Positions 43,233 to 52,504 of a DNA stretch of 64,000 nucleotides are shown here, piece after piece; within the stretch, counting starts at the first letter, position 1, and each line of letters opens with the position of its first letter. The stretch covers positions 23,464 to 87,463 of the forward strand of contig JAKBRJ010000001.1 of the NCBI GenBank assembly GCA_021834785.1. Direction: 5' to 3'. Source of the DNA: Microcaldota archaeon (lineage in GTDB: Archaea > Micrarchaeota > Micrarchaeia > Micrarchaeales > Micrarchaeaceae). Made by a program: the position numbers and the translations under genes. A model generated the notes under the pieces. It saw only the letters and a program-made list of their open reading frames with translations. It was not told the origin of the DNA and did not search any database.

Positions 43233-44375
43233 GTGGATAGGTTTAAAAAGGCTAATCAGAATAAGAAATATGTAGATGATTCAAGAATAGACGTAACATT
43301 TACCCGCGAGTATCTGGATAAAACCTCGGATTCTGGGTGCTATGCGGAAACAAATTTAGGTTCTCCTGAGCAATTGGCGTCCGCAAAGAGAAAATTAAGA
43401 CCTGTACTGAATTTCCATAAAAACCCAAAAATAGTGTTATCTGTAGGTGTTGGATCTGGAGCAGAACTTTTAGCACTTCATGAGCTATTTGAGTCCAGAG
43501 GCGTAACTATAAAGGGATTGGATCTTTCCTCAATTGTCATAGAGAAAGCAAAGGTCATGCTGAAAAAATATGACATATCGCCAGAATTTGTGGTAGGGAG
43601 CGCTATCGCGCTCCCTTTTGATAGCTGCAGCATAGACATACTAATAGAATCTGCAATATTACATGAAATTTATAGTTATGTTCCAGATGGGAAGTGGGCG
43701 TGGAAAAAAGCCATCGTTGATGTTGCAAACTGTCTCTCGGAAAATGGAATATTTCTTTTAAGGGATTTTTCTTCACCTACGGAAAAAGAAATTGAGTTGG
43801 AGTTCAAATCCGACTTTTCAAGAAAGTTTTATGAATACTTTGTTAGATATTACCGCGTTTTCGACAAATGGGGGGGCGGCTCTTCAAAAATACTTGATAA
43901 AAGAACTGAATTCTCAAACGATTACCCTAAGATGAATGAAGATAAGTCGATACGACTAAATCTTACAAAAACCGCAGAACTCATGCTTCATTTTAGGAAC
44001 TTCTTAGATGACTATTCTCATAACATAGCAGAGTTTATGGATAGCAGCTGGAAGGAAATAAACGAAACATATCTAGTCCCAAATCCAAATAGACCTGATG
44101 TAACTCCAATGGTAAAGGAGGAGTACGTAAACGAAGTAATAGCCACTGCAAATGAAGCGCTGAAAGGGAGTAATTATGAATTGATATGTTTGCAGGATGT
44201 ACTATCCAAAAGATTAAGCACAGCAAAACTACTCAAAGAGCATTTCAATATTCGCGATATAGAAGCGGGCAACGAAACAGATAATGCCTTTGTCCAAATA
44301 ACTGAAAAAATGGAGTTGATCTTTAAAAAGATTAGGCGGCAAGACCCACACAGCTTAATCAGGTCAAAAGAGTGA
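43233..44375 (+). CDS. SAM-dependent methyltransferase (unknown substrate)
   Basis: A 380-residue protein. Motif I is VLSVGVGSGAELLALHELF, the acidic strand is IKGLDLSS, and GSAIALPFDSCSIDILIESA fits a class I Rossmann methyltransferase. The C-terminal half is helical and unassigned. The base composition looks more AT-rich than the flanks. It starts at GTG 43233, 15 nt after the HD gene, and overlaps the next gene's 3' end by 17 nt. Confidence 0.8.
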   Translation: MDRFKKANQNKKYVDDSRIDVTFTREYLDKTSDSGCYAETNLGSPEQLASAKRKLRPVLNFHKNPKIVLSVGVGSGAELLALHELFESRGVTIKGLDLSSIVIEKAKVMLKKYDISPEFVVGSAIALPFDSCSIDILIESAILHEIYSYVPDGKWAWKKAIVDVANCLSENGIFLLRDFSSPTEKEIELEFKSDFSRKFYEYFVRYYRVFDKWGGGSSKILDKRTEFSNDYPKMNEDKSIRLNLTKTAELMLHFRNFLDDYSHNIAEFMDSSWKEINETYLVPNPNRPDVTPMVKEEYVNEVIATANEALKGSNYELICLQDVLSKRLSTAKLLKEHFNIRDIEAGNETDNAFVQITEKMELIFKKIRRQDPHSLIRSKE

Positions 44376-45066
44376 CCATTAGGTAGTGGCTGCGTCTAGT
44401 ATTGCTTTTGAACTTCCGAATAGATACGCGTCCAGCGTCCATCAATGCTTGTCTTATTTTATCTGTAGATTTAGTGTTGCACCTAAATATTATATATCGT
44501 GTTTTTCTCCCCTTTGCAGCTTTAAATATCTCAATGTATGCTCTTACTCCATTTGTATCATGGCTTCTGAGTGCACGCACTGGCTGATAGTCAGAATCGG
44601 GATATTCTTTATTGAACGTTTTTGAGAAATACTCCTCATCGCTAACATAAGGCGGATTTGATACAACAAGATCTACCTTAATGTTTCGTGGCGCATCTAG
44701 CCATATCCTATCTTTGTTCTTGAACAGACGTACTTCCACGTCGTTAAGTAATGTGTTATGTCTCGTAAGTTCCACAGCTTTTTTAGAAATATCAAAGCCG
44801 TAAACTTTAATATCGGGAAATTTCTTTGCTATAGAAATTGCGATGATTCCACTTCCTATCCCTACCTCTGCAATTGAACCAATACTTTTTCTATTCCTAC
44901 GAACGAATCTCTTTATAATACCTATAAAATACATTGACTCGTCATCTGGGATAAATACGCCCTTTCGTAATGCAATTTTAATGTTCTTGTTAAGTGCTAC
45001 GACTACATCTTTTCTTTGTTGGAGTTCTCTGCCAAGCTTTAATGTATCCAACATGATTACCAACAT
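44359..45066 (-). CDS. PrmC/HemK-like methyltransferase
   Basis: About 235 residues. IAEVGIGSGIIAISIAKKFP is SAM motif I and VVSNPPYVSDEEYF is the NPPY motif used to methylate glutamine or nucleobases. The length is short, with no clear release-factor-binding N domain. Starts at TTG 45093, ATG 45066 and ATG 45054 are possible. It lies next to the second 51-bp repeat. Confidence 0.82.
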   Translation of the reverse strand: MLVIMLDTLKLGRELQQRKDVVVALNKNIKIALRKGVFIPDDESMYFIGIIKRFVRRNRKSIGSIAEVGIGSGIIAISIAKKFPDIKVYGFDISKKAVELTRHNTLLNDVEVRLFKNKDRIWLDAPRNIKVDLVVSNPPYVSDEEYFSKTFNKEYPDSDYQPVRALRSHDTNGVRAYIEIFKAAKGRKTRYIIFRCNTKSTDKIRQALMDAGRVSIRKFKSNTRRSHYLMVTLLT

Positions 45067-45108
45067 TCCAGTTACAGCGTTAGGTGCAGTCAATCTTTAT
45101 GGTATGGG

Positions 45109-45159
45109 TTTTATCCTATCGCTTTTTTCCTGCGCCAATAAAACACCTTTTAGATATTT
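45109..45159. repeat. 51-bp direct repeat, copy 2
   Basis: Identical to 42120-42170. On the minus strand it reproduces the IPP isomerase ribosome binding site, TTG start and first ten codons, then runs into a few unrelated codons and a stop. It is a truncated duplicate of the isomerase 5' end. Confidence 0.95.
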
Positions 45160-45196
45160 TTGTTTATATTTTAATGTATTTAAAGGCGATGCAGGA

Positions 45197-45859
45197 ATGG
45201 AATACCAAAACAGGAGGCTATACGCATCGCATGTACTGAGGCTGCTTAAACGCAAATACAGGAATGCAATGCGCACAGGTTTAAACCATGAAAATCCATG
45301 GGAACTCCTTGTAGCTACGGTGCTGTCTGCACAGGCGCAAGACAGGCAGGTTAATCTTGTAACGCCTGCATTGTTTACAAGATATAAGTCAATAGAACAG
45401 TTCGCATCTGCAAACCCCAGCAGCCTTTATAGGTACACCAACAGCATAGGCTTGTATAAGACAAAATCTAGGAACATAGTTAATGCGGCAAGGATGCTTA
45501 GGGATGAATTCAAACTCCAAGTCCCGCACAGCATAGAGGGCTTGATTAAACTCCCAGGAGTTGGAAGAAAAACTGCAAATGTAGTGCTTTCCAATGCATA
45601 CGGCATAAACGAAGGCATAGCAATAGATACGCATTGCATAACCGTGGCCAACAGGCTAGGACTTGCACGTTCAAAAAAACCTGAAGTTATAGAAAAAATT
45701 CTTATGGCGCAATATCCAAAAAAGGAGTGGCAGAATGTATCGCATCTATTCATAGCATTGGGAAGAGACACATGCACAGCCAGAAAAAAAATCTGCGAAA
45801 GGTGTATCCTGAAGAGGGTATGCCCGTCTAGTACATTGAAAGTAGGTAAAGGGGAATGA
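45197..45859 (+). CDS. nth: Endonuclease III (DNA glycosylase/AP lyase)
   Basis: A 220-residue enzyme. VATVLSAQAQDRQVN, the helix-hairpin-helix with catalytic lysine region LPGVGRKTANVVLSNA, the aspartate IAIDTHCITVANR, and the [4Fe-4S] loop CTARKKICERC...KRVC are all present. It removes oxidised pyrimidines. Start ATG 45197 is 8 nt downstream of an out-of-frame ATG. Before the cassette insertion it would have been divergent from the IPP isomerase. Confidence 0.94.
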   Translation: MEYQNRRLYASHVLRLLKRKYRNAMRTGLNHENPWELLVATVLSAQAQDRQVNLVTPALFTRYKSIEQFASANPSSLYRYTNSIGLYKTKSRNIVNAARMLRDEFKLQVPHSIEGLIKLPGVGRKTANVVLSNAYGINEGIAIDTHCITVANRLGLARSKKPEVIEKILMAQYPKKEWQNVSHLFIALGRDTCTARKKICERCILKRVCPSSTLKVGKGE

Positions 45860-45863
45860 GTTT

Positions 45864-46529
45864 ATGATAGCATGCTTATACAGCGGCGGAAAGGATTCTA
45901 CACTGGCCCTGCATAAGGCTTACATGATGGGAATCAAAGCCGAACTGCTTATAACAATGATATCGAAAAACGAATACAGCTACATGTTTCACAGGCCAAA
46001 CGTCGAATTCAGCGGCATGCAGGCGAAAGCCCTAGGGATAAGGCACCTGCTCGTCATGACCGAAGGCGAGAAGGAAAAGGAGCTTGATGACATAGAAATT
46101 GCGCTTAATGATAACAGCGTTACTAGATTGATAACAGGAGCAGTAGCAAGCACATACCAAAGGGATAGGATAAACAGGATATGTGAAAGGTTAGGCATAG
46201 AGCATATATCACCTCTTTGGGGCATAGACCCAATGGAAGAATTGAATGAGCTTTCAAGTGATTACAACGCCATAATAACCCATGTTTCAGCCGAAGGACT
46301 CGATGAAAGTTTTCTGGGTTCCAGGATCGATGACATGATAATAGGCAGGCTTGTTAATTTGAATAAAAGATATGGAATAAACATGCTTTTCGAGGGAGGA
46401 GAAGCAGAATCTTTCGTGCTTGACGCACCCCTATTCAAGGAGAAGATAATAATCGACGAAGCCAGGAGCGAATGGGATGGCAGCATAGGCAATTACATAA
46501 TAGAAAAAGCACACCTTGAAATGAAGTAG
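45864..46529 (+). CDS. Diphthine-ammonia ligase family (Dph6-like)
   Basis: A 221-residue ATP pyrophosphatase. CLYSGGKDSTLALHKA is the PP-loop, ERLGIEHISPLWGI and NMLFEGGEAESFVLDAPLF are the Dph6/MJ0570 family signature. The family amidates diphthine on elongation factor 2. It begins 4 nt after nth, so the two genes are probably co-transcribed. Confidence 0.88.
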   Translation: MIACLYSGGKDSTLALHKAYMMGIKAELLITMISKNEYSYMFHRPNVEFSGMQAKALGIRHLLVMTEGEKEKELDDIEIALNDNSVTRLITGAVASTYQRDRINRICERLGIEHISPLWGIDPMEELNELSSDYNAIITHVSAEGLDESFLGSRIDDMIIGRLVNLNKRYGINMLFEGGEAESFVLDAPLFKEKIIIDEARSEWDGSIGNYIIEKAHLEMK

Positions 46530-46592
46530 CCTGCTCAACGCCCTTTTTAAAGCAGTATTTATTTTTATATAAGCTAGTATAATTGTGGTAAT

Positions 46593-47822
46593 ATGGCATT
46601 TCTTTCGGAAAGGAGCAGGTTCGTTTATAATGCCCTTTTGGAGGAGGACGGCATAGCAGATAGGATGATGAATAAAGGCGTGAGGGTCGTAAAGCTGAAC
46701 AGGGGGGATCCTGCAGTATACTTCAAGACGCCGAAATACGTAATAGATGCCTATGTAAAAGCCCTAAGGGAATCGAAGACTTATTATTCCAAAGCGCAGG
46801 GATCTGCAGAGCTGGTCCATGCAGTGCAGAAGAGATACAGAAGCATGTACCATGTAGATTTCCCATACGATGGGATAATAGCCACGGCTGGACTGTCTGA
46901 GGCGCTGCTTTTCATAAACAGCGCGCTCATAAACAAAGGCGATGGCGCGATCATATTCAAGCCCTACTACAATCAATATATGACCCAGCTTAAGCTCGAG
47001 GGTGGCATACCCATAATGGCAGATTATGAGGAATCTAGAAATTGGGCTATGAATCCTGACGTGATAAAGGGAAAACTTGCAAAACTCAAACTAGATAGGC
47101 GGTTGAATAGGATCAAGTATATGCTTATAACGAACCCTAACAACCCTACAGGGACAGTATTGGGCAGGGGCGTGCTTGAAGAGGTAGTAGGCATAGCAAA
47201 CGATTATGGCGTGATGCTCATAAGCGACGAAATATACGATGAGATAGTTTATAATGGGGCTAGGTTCACAAGCCTTGCAAAACTCGCAAAAGGCATGCCG
47301 CACGTTATACTCAACGGTATGTCGAAGGACTACGATTCGACTGGATTTAGGATAGGCTTTGCAATAATCCCCGAAAACGATAAAAATTCGGATGCGCTTA
47401 AATCCAAGCTGGTCGATTACGCCAGGGTAAGGCTTTCACTAAACACCCCTGCCATGTATGCCGCGGCAGAAGCGATAGGCAATATGAAGGAGCATAAAAA
47501 GGCTATAGTGCATATGACCGCAGAAATAGAAAAAAGGGTCAACCATTCGATGAAGATACTAAAAAGCAATAACTTTGTAAAAACAGTAGTGCCAAATGGT
47601 GCGTTTTACATTTTGCCGAGGATAGACTTGAAGGCGCTCCGCATGAAAGACGACCGTGAATTTGCGCAGAAACTCCTGCTTGAAGAAGGCATACAGGTGA
47701 CGCGAGGATCCGGATTTGGAGCAGAATCGCATTTCAGGATAGTTTCGCTGGCACCGAAAGGAATATTAGATTATTCGATTAATAAGATAAATAATTTTTG
47801 CATAAGACATGCAAAAAGATAA
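46593..47822 (+). CDS. PLP-dependent aminotransferase (class I/II)
   Basis: A 409-residue fold-type I enzyme. GSAELVHAVQKRYRSMY, LITNPNNPTGTVLGRGVLE, LISDEIYDEIVY and the lysine in NGMSKDYDSTGFRIGFAI match the aspartate/alanine/aromatic aminotransferase group. The specific amino acid cannot be deduced from the motifs alone. GTGGT lies upstream of the ATG. It ends 7 nt before tRNA-Val. Confidence 0.88.
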   Translation: MAFLSERSRFVYNALLEEDGIADRMMNKGVRVVKLNRGDPAVYFKTPKYVIDAYVKALRESKTYYSKAQGSAELVHAVQKRYRSMYHVDFPYDGIIATAGLSEALLFINSALINKGDGAIIFKPYYNQYMTQLKLEGGIPIMADYEESRNWAMNPDVIKGKLAKLKLDRRLNRIKYMLITNPNNPTGTVLGRGVLEEVVGIANDYGVMLISDEIYDEIVYNGARFTSLAKLAKGMPHVILNGMSKDYDSTGFRIGFAIIPENDKNSDALKSKLVDYARVRLSLNTPAMYAAAEAIGNMKEHKKAIVHMTAEIEKRVNHSMKILKSNNFVKTVVPNGAFYILPRIDLKALRMKDDREFAQKLLLEEGIQVTRGSGFGAESHFRIVSLAPKGILDYSINKINNFCIRHAKR

Positions 47823-47829
47823 TCTTTAT

Positions 47830-47917
47830 GGGCCCGTCGTCCAACGGCTAAGATGCCAAGCTTATTGCGCATACGCTTTACACGCTGGAGATCGGAGTTC
47901 GACCCTCCGCGGGCCCA
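47830..47917 (+). tRNA. tRNA-Val(TAC) with non-canonical intron
   Basis: Acceptor GGGCCCG/CGGGCCC with discriminator A. Removing about 16 nt (AGCTTATTGCGCATAC) between stem positions 29 and 30 gives a perfect CCAGC/GCTGG stem and loop TTTACAC, anticodon TAC, leaving a 72-nt tRNA. The T-arm carries GTTCGACC. A canonical 37/38 intron does not give a sensible anticodon here. Confidence 0.82.
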
Positions 47918-47931
47918 TATGTTAAGGTTGT

Positions 47932-48963
47932 ATGATGCAAATAGGTAAGAAGGCGAAAACCAATGCAATTAGGTACTTGCTCGTTGCATTATACTTCCTT
48001 TTAACGGTCTTCTTTTTTCTTGAATTCGTTCTTCTGAACAACAGTCCCATGATACTCTATTCATTCCTTATCTTCATTGCAATAGGCATCATAGCTGGAT
48101 TTTATGAGAGTGTTTCAAAAAGCATGGTCATCGCGGCGCTGGCTTTCATAATCTTGGGCTCGCTCCTTTATTTCGCGTTTGCAGGGTTCTCGACCATAGG
48201 AATAAACGTGGCAATAATAGGCTATTATTTCCTGATAAGCGCAGTTATAGGCATATTCATTTCAGTGATGATTGAAAATAATGACAATCCTAAAATCAGG
48301 AAAAAGGTTACCGGCTTCGTCAAAAAAAGAAGTGAAAAAATAGCATATGCTGGAATAATAATCGCCTTGGTATTGCTTTTAGGCCCGTTTTGGCCTCAAA
48401 GCGCTGCAGTGGCGCGCAGCCAATACATCAATGTATCGTTGCCATATTATTACAACGTAAGCGCGCAAAGCTATTCTAATTATTCGGTCGCCATGTCCCC
48501 TACACCATATTATATGTCAAATCCAGTATGCATCTCCGGCTCCAACGTAACATTGAGCATATCATTTACATCATCTGACACAATAGATGTGTTCTTTTTC
48601 AGCAATGGAACTTTCCTATCGGAGGTGGAGAACTCTACTTTTGGGAATAGGCCATTTACCACGTATCTTGATGCCTTTTCGGGCCACAACAATGGCAAGG
48701 CCATTGGATCGAAATCCGGTAGCATTACAGGCCACATGATGAATGGCTGCGGATACATAGTACTGCTTTCTAATTACACAGTCAGCGCTAAATTCCATGT
48801 GAGGGCAGACTTCATTCAGCAAGACATCGCGTATGAAATAAAATCAGTACCTGCACCGAATGCCATAAGGGTAATAAATAGCACAGGAAATATATTGCAA
48901 AGCATAGGTTTTCTTGGGTTAAACTATCGCAACCTGACTAATTTGACGAACAACGCAAGCTAG
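47932..48963 (+). CDS. Hypothetical membrane protein with external domain
   Basis: A 343-residue protein. Residues 12-110 form about four membrane helices, a fifth follows a short loop (KIAYAGIIIALVLLLGPFW), and the remaining ~200 residues are polar and rich in N, S, T and Y with N-x-S/T sites, so probably external. Two cysteines (NPVCISG, NGCGYIV) may form a disulfide. I do not recognise it. It lies next to tRNA-Val. Confidence 0.65.
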   Translation: MMQIGKKAKTNAIRYLLVALYFLLTVFFFLEFVLLNNSPMILYSFLIFIAIGIIAGFYESVSKSMVIAALAFIILGSLLYFAFAGFSTIGINVAIIGYYFLISAVIGIFISVMIENNDNPKIRKKVTGFVKKRSEKIAYAGIIIALVLLLGPFWPQSAAVARSQYINVSLPYYYNVSAQSYSNYSVAMSPTPYYMSNPVCISGSNVTLSISFTSSDTIDVFFFSNGTFLSEVENSTFGNRPFTTYLDAFSGHNNGKAIGSKSGSITGHMMNGCGYIVLLSNYTVSAKFHVRADFIQQDIAYEIKSVPAPNAIRVINSTGNILQSIGFLGLNYRNLTNLTNNAS

Positions 48964-49004
48964 CAATAATATCTAACGCCAATCCCAATTAGTGCTGAAG
49001 GTGC

Positions 49005-49979
49005 TCATTGATCTAATTTAAGAACTTCTTTTTCATACCAGTCTATGTCGGACAGGTTCATGAGTTTCCTGTAATCGCTGTAGAACTGGCGCATCAGCCC
49101 TATGAATGCATTTTCATTTGCCAAAGATCCGAGATAGCGGTTTTCCCATGTTTTATCTGCATGCTTATAATTATGTGTCTGTGAAAAACAGTACGTCATC
49201 GAAATTTCTCCGCACTCGTGTTCTTTCCTCATAACCATTACGTCGCTGTATAACTTCAGGCTTTTGTCGTTTAGAAGCACTGCAAGGGAAGGGGACGCCA
49301 CCATTACATAACTGCCATCAAGTATGAATTCATTGCCAGCTATCCGCTTCAGCGTTTCGTTGCCTTTCACGATGCCGCTTCCAGTGTATCCGCCAACGTA
49401 GCTAAGCCCGTATTTCCCGTATGAATCGATTCCTTTGAAAGGGACTGCCACCACATTTGAGAGGTATATGAAATATTTGCCGTATTCGCTTATGCGATCT
49501 ATCTTTTCCGCAAGGTGCAACCTTTCAAGTTTTACATTCATTTCAAGCGGATTTATATTTAATCTTTCCATTTCAGCAGCAAGATAGCTTGGCATGGCAG
49601 ACTGCTTCGCAATTTTTGACGCGTTGGAGAGTTGGCTCTCGTCTATATCGAAGATGTCGATTGTACGCAACATATTTTTTTCCTGGAGGGCGCCAATGAT
49701 CAGCATGTTTTGCGTAAATCCTCCGCATACCCCGATATATGAATTTATGCCTTCTATGCTGCGCAGTCCAGATATGACACCCTTGCTATAGCGCTCATTG
49801 GATTCGCCATAAGCAATATTCTTGCATGCATGATCTGGCTCAAAATTTAAGTAGCTGCAGGCGATCGCCGGGTTTGCTTTGATGTGCGCTCCTTTCCGCT
49901 TGTGCATCTTTTCCAATGTATCTACCGGTTCTGCAATGCACACGTAGAAATATTTATAAGTTTGCGATTGGGGCGGCAA
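49005..49979 (-). CDS. Hypothetical protein, Rossmann-like
   Basis: A 324-residue protein. YIGVCGGFTQNMLIIGALQE followed by TIDIFDIDESQLSNASKIA resembles a nucleotide-binding Rossmann core like that of class I methyltransferases, but I cannot confirm it. The C-terminal part has WENRYLGSLANENAF. The start is uncertain: TTG 49979, TTG 49916 or ATG 49907. Ends 26 nt from the previous gene's range. Confidence 0.55.
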   Translation of the reverse strand: MPPQSQTYKYFYVCIAEPVDTLEKMHKRKGAHIKANPAIACSYLNFEPDHACKNIAYGESNERYSKGVISGLRSIEGINSYIGVCGGFTQNMLIIGALQEKNMLRTIDIFDIDESQLSNASKIAKQSAMPSYLAAEMERLNINPLEMNVKLERLHLAEKIDRISEYGKYFIYLSNVVAVPFKGIDSYGKYGLSYVGGYTGSGIVKGNETLKRIAGNEFILDGSYVMVASPSLAVLLNDKSLKLYSDVMVMRKEHECGEISMTYCFSQTHNYKHADKTWENRYLGSLANENAFIGLMRQFYSDYRKLMNLSDIDWYEKEVLKLDQ

Positions 49980-49994
49980 TTTTGAAGACCGGAA

Positions 49995-50300
49995 TCATTT
50001 TACGTATTCAGATATCAGAGGTATGCTTATCTCTCTGCCCATATACGCTTCAAACCCTATATACACGCCATATAACCATACCAGCAACGCTATTGCACTT
50101 CCGAATAATGGAATTGCCATGATTGAAAAGAAGGACACGACAATTATTGATATGATGCCAAGAAGTATCGCTTGAAGCGAATGTTTCCTGAGTTTCTTAT
50201 CATCTTTTCCGAATGCAAATAATATTATAATTCCAGAAAGCCATTCCAGAAGGTATGCAAATATATACAGTACCCGAACATCATCTTTTTTGCCCGCCAT
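49995..50300 (-). CDS. DUF4870-type small membrane protein
   Basis: A 101-residue protein with three or four hydrophobic helices (LLEWLSGIIILFAFGK, AILLGIISIIVVSFFSIMAI, ALLVWLYGVYIGFEAYMGRE) after a short polar N-terminus MAGKKDDVRVLY. This pattern resembles DUF4870 proteins of unknown function. ATG 50300 was chosen; upstream residues are AT-rich, non-coding-looking sequence. It is divergent from the MFS gene. Confidence 0.7.
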   Translation of the reverse strand: MAGKKDDVRVLYIFAYLLEWLSGIIILFAFGKDDKKLRKHSLQAILLGIISIIVVSFFSIMAIPLFGSAIALLVWLYGVYIGFEAYMGREISIPLISEYVK

Positions 50301-50390
50301 TTTATCAAAAATAATTAGGCATTTATGCTTAAATACTATGCACACTATTTTTATTGGTAACTTAAAAAGCAGTAGATCGATGGTGGAATT

Positions 50391-51686
50391 ATAACGCAAA
50401 GTTCACAAAACGGCCATAAATGGATATATGCCACATTTCCTGGAAGCATAGCATACGGTCCGGTATCGACAATTGTTATCCTGTACATACTCAGCATAGG
50501 AGGCAACGTGATAGATGCGTCATTTGCAATAACGTTCGGAAGTGCGATTGCGATACCTGCAGCATACTTCTGGGGACGCGTGGTTGATAAGTTCAACAAC
50601 AAGAAAAGCATGATAATACTCTCTTATGCGGGGCTTGCATTCTTCCTTGCAATGATGTTCTTTACGGGGAACATACTTTTTGTCATACTGCTCTACGGTG
50701 CGCTGTCATTTGTGATAGGTGCAAATGCTACTCCGCTCAACATGCTGGTCATGGAGAATTCTCCTGAAGACCAGTGGTCTGCGATTTTCTCCAAGTTTCA
50801 GTTTATAGTAAGCCTTGGAGGAGGTATGGGATTCGCCCTTTCAACCGCTTTGCTGGGATTTGTCTCAATAAGATTTCTGCCTCTAATGTTTGGACTTGTT
50901 GCAATACCCTCGATAGTAATGAGTATGATATTGATATACGAGCCAAGGCGTACACTTCCTAGAAGGTTGATGCTTTCCAATATACACTCGTTTATAACAA
51001 GGATAATAATGCAGCCTGTGCTCCTTGTCTCCGCGCCCAAGATATCGGTTTTCAAGATAATATTCAATATAGGCACCAAGATGCACAAGCCGAAATCCTA
51101 CCTCGGCGCCCTTTATCTGGCAATATTTGCCTTCTTCATCAGCAGCGGGCTCTTTAATACTGCCTATCCTGTAGGGCTTAAGGAGATAGGGCTTTCAGAG
51201 TTCACAATATTCCTGATAATAACGATAGGTATATTCATACAGGTTTTCACGTTTGCTTACTTCGGCAACTACGTTGCGAAAAGAATAAAGACGCGCATGC
51301 TGCCCAATGCCATACTCCTGCGTGGAGGATCGTACATAGCAATTGCATTCATATTCCTCACGTTCACCAAATTTTCAGGATTTGTAATGCTAAATATCGT
51401 GCTGTATGCAATAGGGGCCGGACTTGCATACTCATTGTATTATACTGCATCCAATACGCTGGTTTTCAAAGCTATAGGGACGGAGCACAGAGCCAGCAAG
51501 CTCGGGATATATACCTCTTTGATTAGTGTATCTTTTCTAGTTGGCTCATTGCTGGCAGGATACATATCCTATTACTTAGGATATTCTGCCAGCTTTGTAG
51601 TTGCGGGATTGCTGTTGGTAGCGAGTGCTTTCATTTTTGAGAGTGCCAGCTCGAAACTTGATGTGAATGTAATTGATAAACAGTAG
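50391..51686 (+). CDS. MFS transporter, probable ATA start
   Basis: A 431-residue twelve-helix transporter if started at ATA 50391. The first canonical start is GTG 50508, but the 39 codons before it encode WIYATFPGSIAYGPVSTIVI, a typical first helix, and no ATG, GTG or TTG occurs in that stretch after the upstream TAG. GGTG lies 5 nt before ATA, the same spacing as in other genes here. VDKFNNKKSMIILS is the MFS loop 2-3 motif. Substrate unknown. Confidence 0.8.
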   Translation: MTQSSQNGHKWIYATFPGSIAYGPVSTIVILYILSIGGNVIDASFAITFGSAIAIPAAYFWGRVVDKFNNKKSMIILSYAGLAFFLAMMFFTGNILFVILLYGALSFVIGANATPLNMLVMENSPEDQWSAIFSKFQFIVSLGGGMGFALSTALLGFVSIRFLPLMFGLVAIPSIVMSMILIYEPRRTLPRRLMLSNIHSFITRIIMQPVLLVSAPKISVFKIIFNIGTKMHKPKSYLGALYLAIFAFFISSGLFNTAYPVGLKEIGLSEFTIFLIITIGIFIQVFTFAYFGNYVAKRIKTRMLPNAILLRGGSYIAIAFIFLTFTKFSGFVMLNIVLYAIGAGLAYSLYYTASNTLVFKAIGTEHRASKLGIYTSLISVSFLVGSLLAGYISYYLGYSASFVVAGLLLVASAFIFESASSKLDVNVIDKQ

Positions 51687-51729
51687 AAGCAGATGCGCAG
51701 GCGCAATTCGCCTGCACTTAACTGCTGAG

Positions 51730-52350
51730 TTACGCTGAATTTCTTCCGACAAGCTTCATGCCTATGCCAGTGCCCATTTTTCTCCCGTATCCCAATTCTA
51801 TCATGAGCATGCCTACAGGCTCTATGTATCTTGCTTTCTCAAGCATGCCAACATCGACAGGTTCCATACCTATGCCTCTTGCAAGCTCCATGACTTTTGC
51901 CTTCGCCCCCTCATCATCCCCTGCAATGAAGGTAGTGAGCTTTTCGGCTCCTAACTGGCCCGTCTTCATGTTTTCTGCAAATATAGTATTAAAGGCCTTG
52001 ACGACTTTTGCACCCTTTGCATGCTTTGATATTTCTTCAGCTGCAGATTCGTTGAAACCTTTAGCCCATCTCATGTGCTCGTCCATAGGATTCGAAACGT
52101 CAATCAGGATTTTGTCCTTTTCATTGTTCTTCATTTCATGTATGGCTTCCTTCGCCGAATGATACGGAACTGCAAGTATTATCAGCTCTGCGCCCTTCGA
52201 TGCCTCTTCTATCGTTGCAACATTTGCGCCGTTGAGTTTCGCTTTAGTCTCTTCAGGTTTCCTCGATCCATATACCACTTCATTGCCCTTTGACAGAGCT
52301 TCACCAAGGCTTCTGCCTACATTCCCTGTCCCTATTATTGCTATTTTCAT
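51730..52350 (-). CDS. NADPH-dependent F420 reductase-like protein
   Basis: A 206-residue Rossmann protein. MKIAIIGTGNVGRSLGEALS is the dinucleotide-binding loop, followed by GSRKPE (fits NADP), LIILAVPYHSAK, VSNPMD and KVVKAFNTI, as in F420:NADP oxidoreductases. Whether F420 or another cofactor is used here cannot be read from the sequence. Confidence 0.82.
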   Translation of the reverse strand: MKIAIIGTGNVGRSLGEALSKGNEVVYGSRKPEETKAKLNGANVATIEEASKGAELIILAVPYHSAKEAIHEMKNNEKDKILIDVSNPMDEHMRWAKGFNESAAEEISKHAKGAKVVKAFNTIFAENMKTGQLGAEKLTTFIAGDDEGAKAKVMELARGIGMEPVDVGMLEKARYIEPVGMLMIELGYGRKMGTGIGMKLVGRNSA

Positions 52351-52504
52351 ATTACCACATATATCATTAGAAGTAAAATATTAAATTTATTAGTAAAATA
52401 AAGGCCCCACATACATCACATATATGTCTTTAAGGTATGGATATGCAAGGCACAATATGGCAGGCAATATGGATTTCTTTGATTTAAATGCCCAATCTGG
52501 TGGC

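Noticed and set aside
42120..45159. Insertion sequence with terminal inverted repeats
   Set aside because: The flanking repeats are direct, not inverted, and no transposase was found.
44843..45196. Longer N-terminus for endonuclease III
   Set aside because: The extra residues cross the 51-bp repeat and an opposite-strand methyltransferase; the enzyme aligns from 45197.
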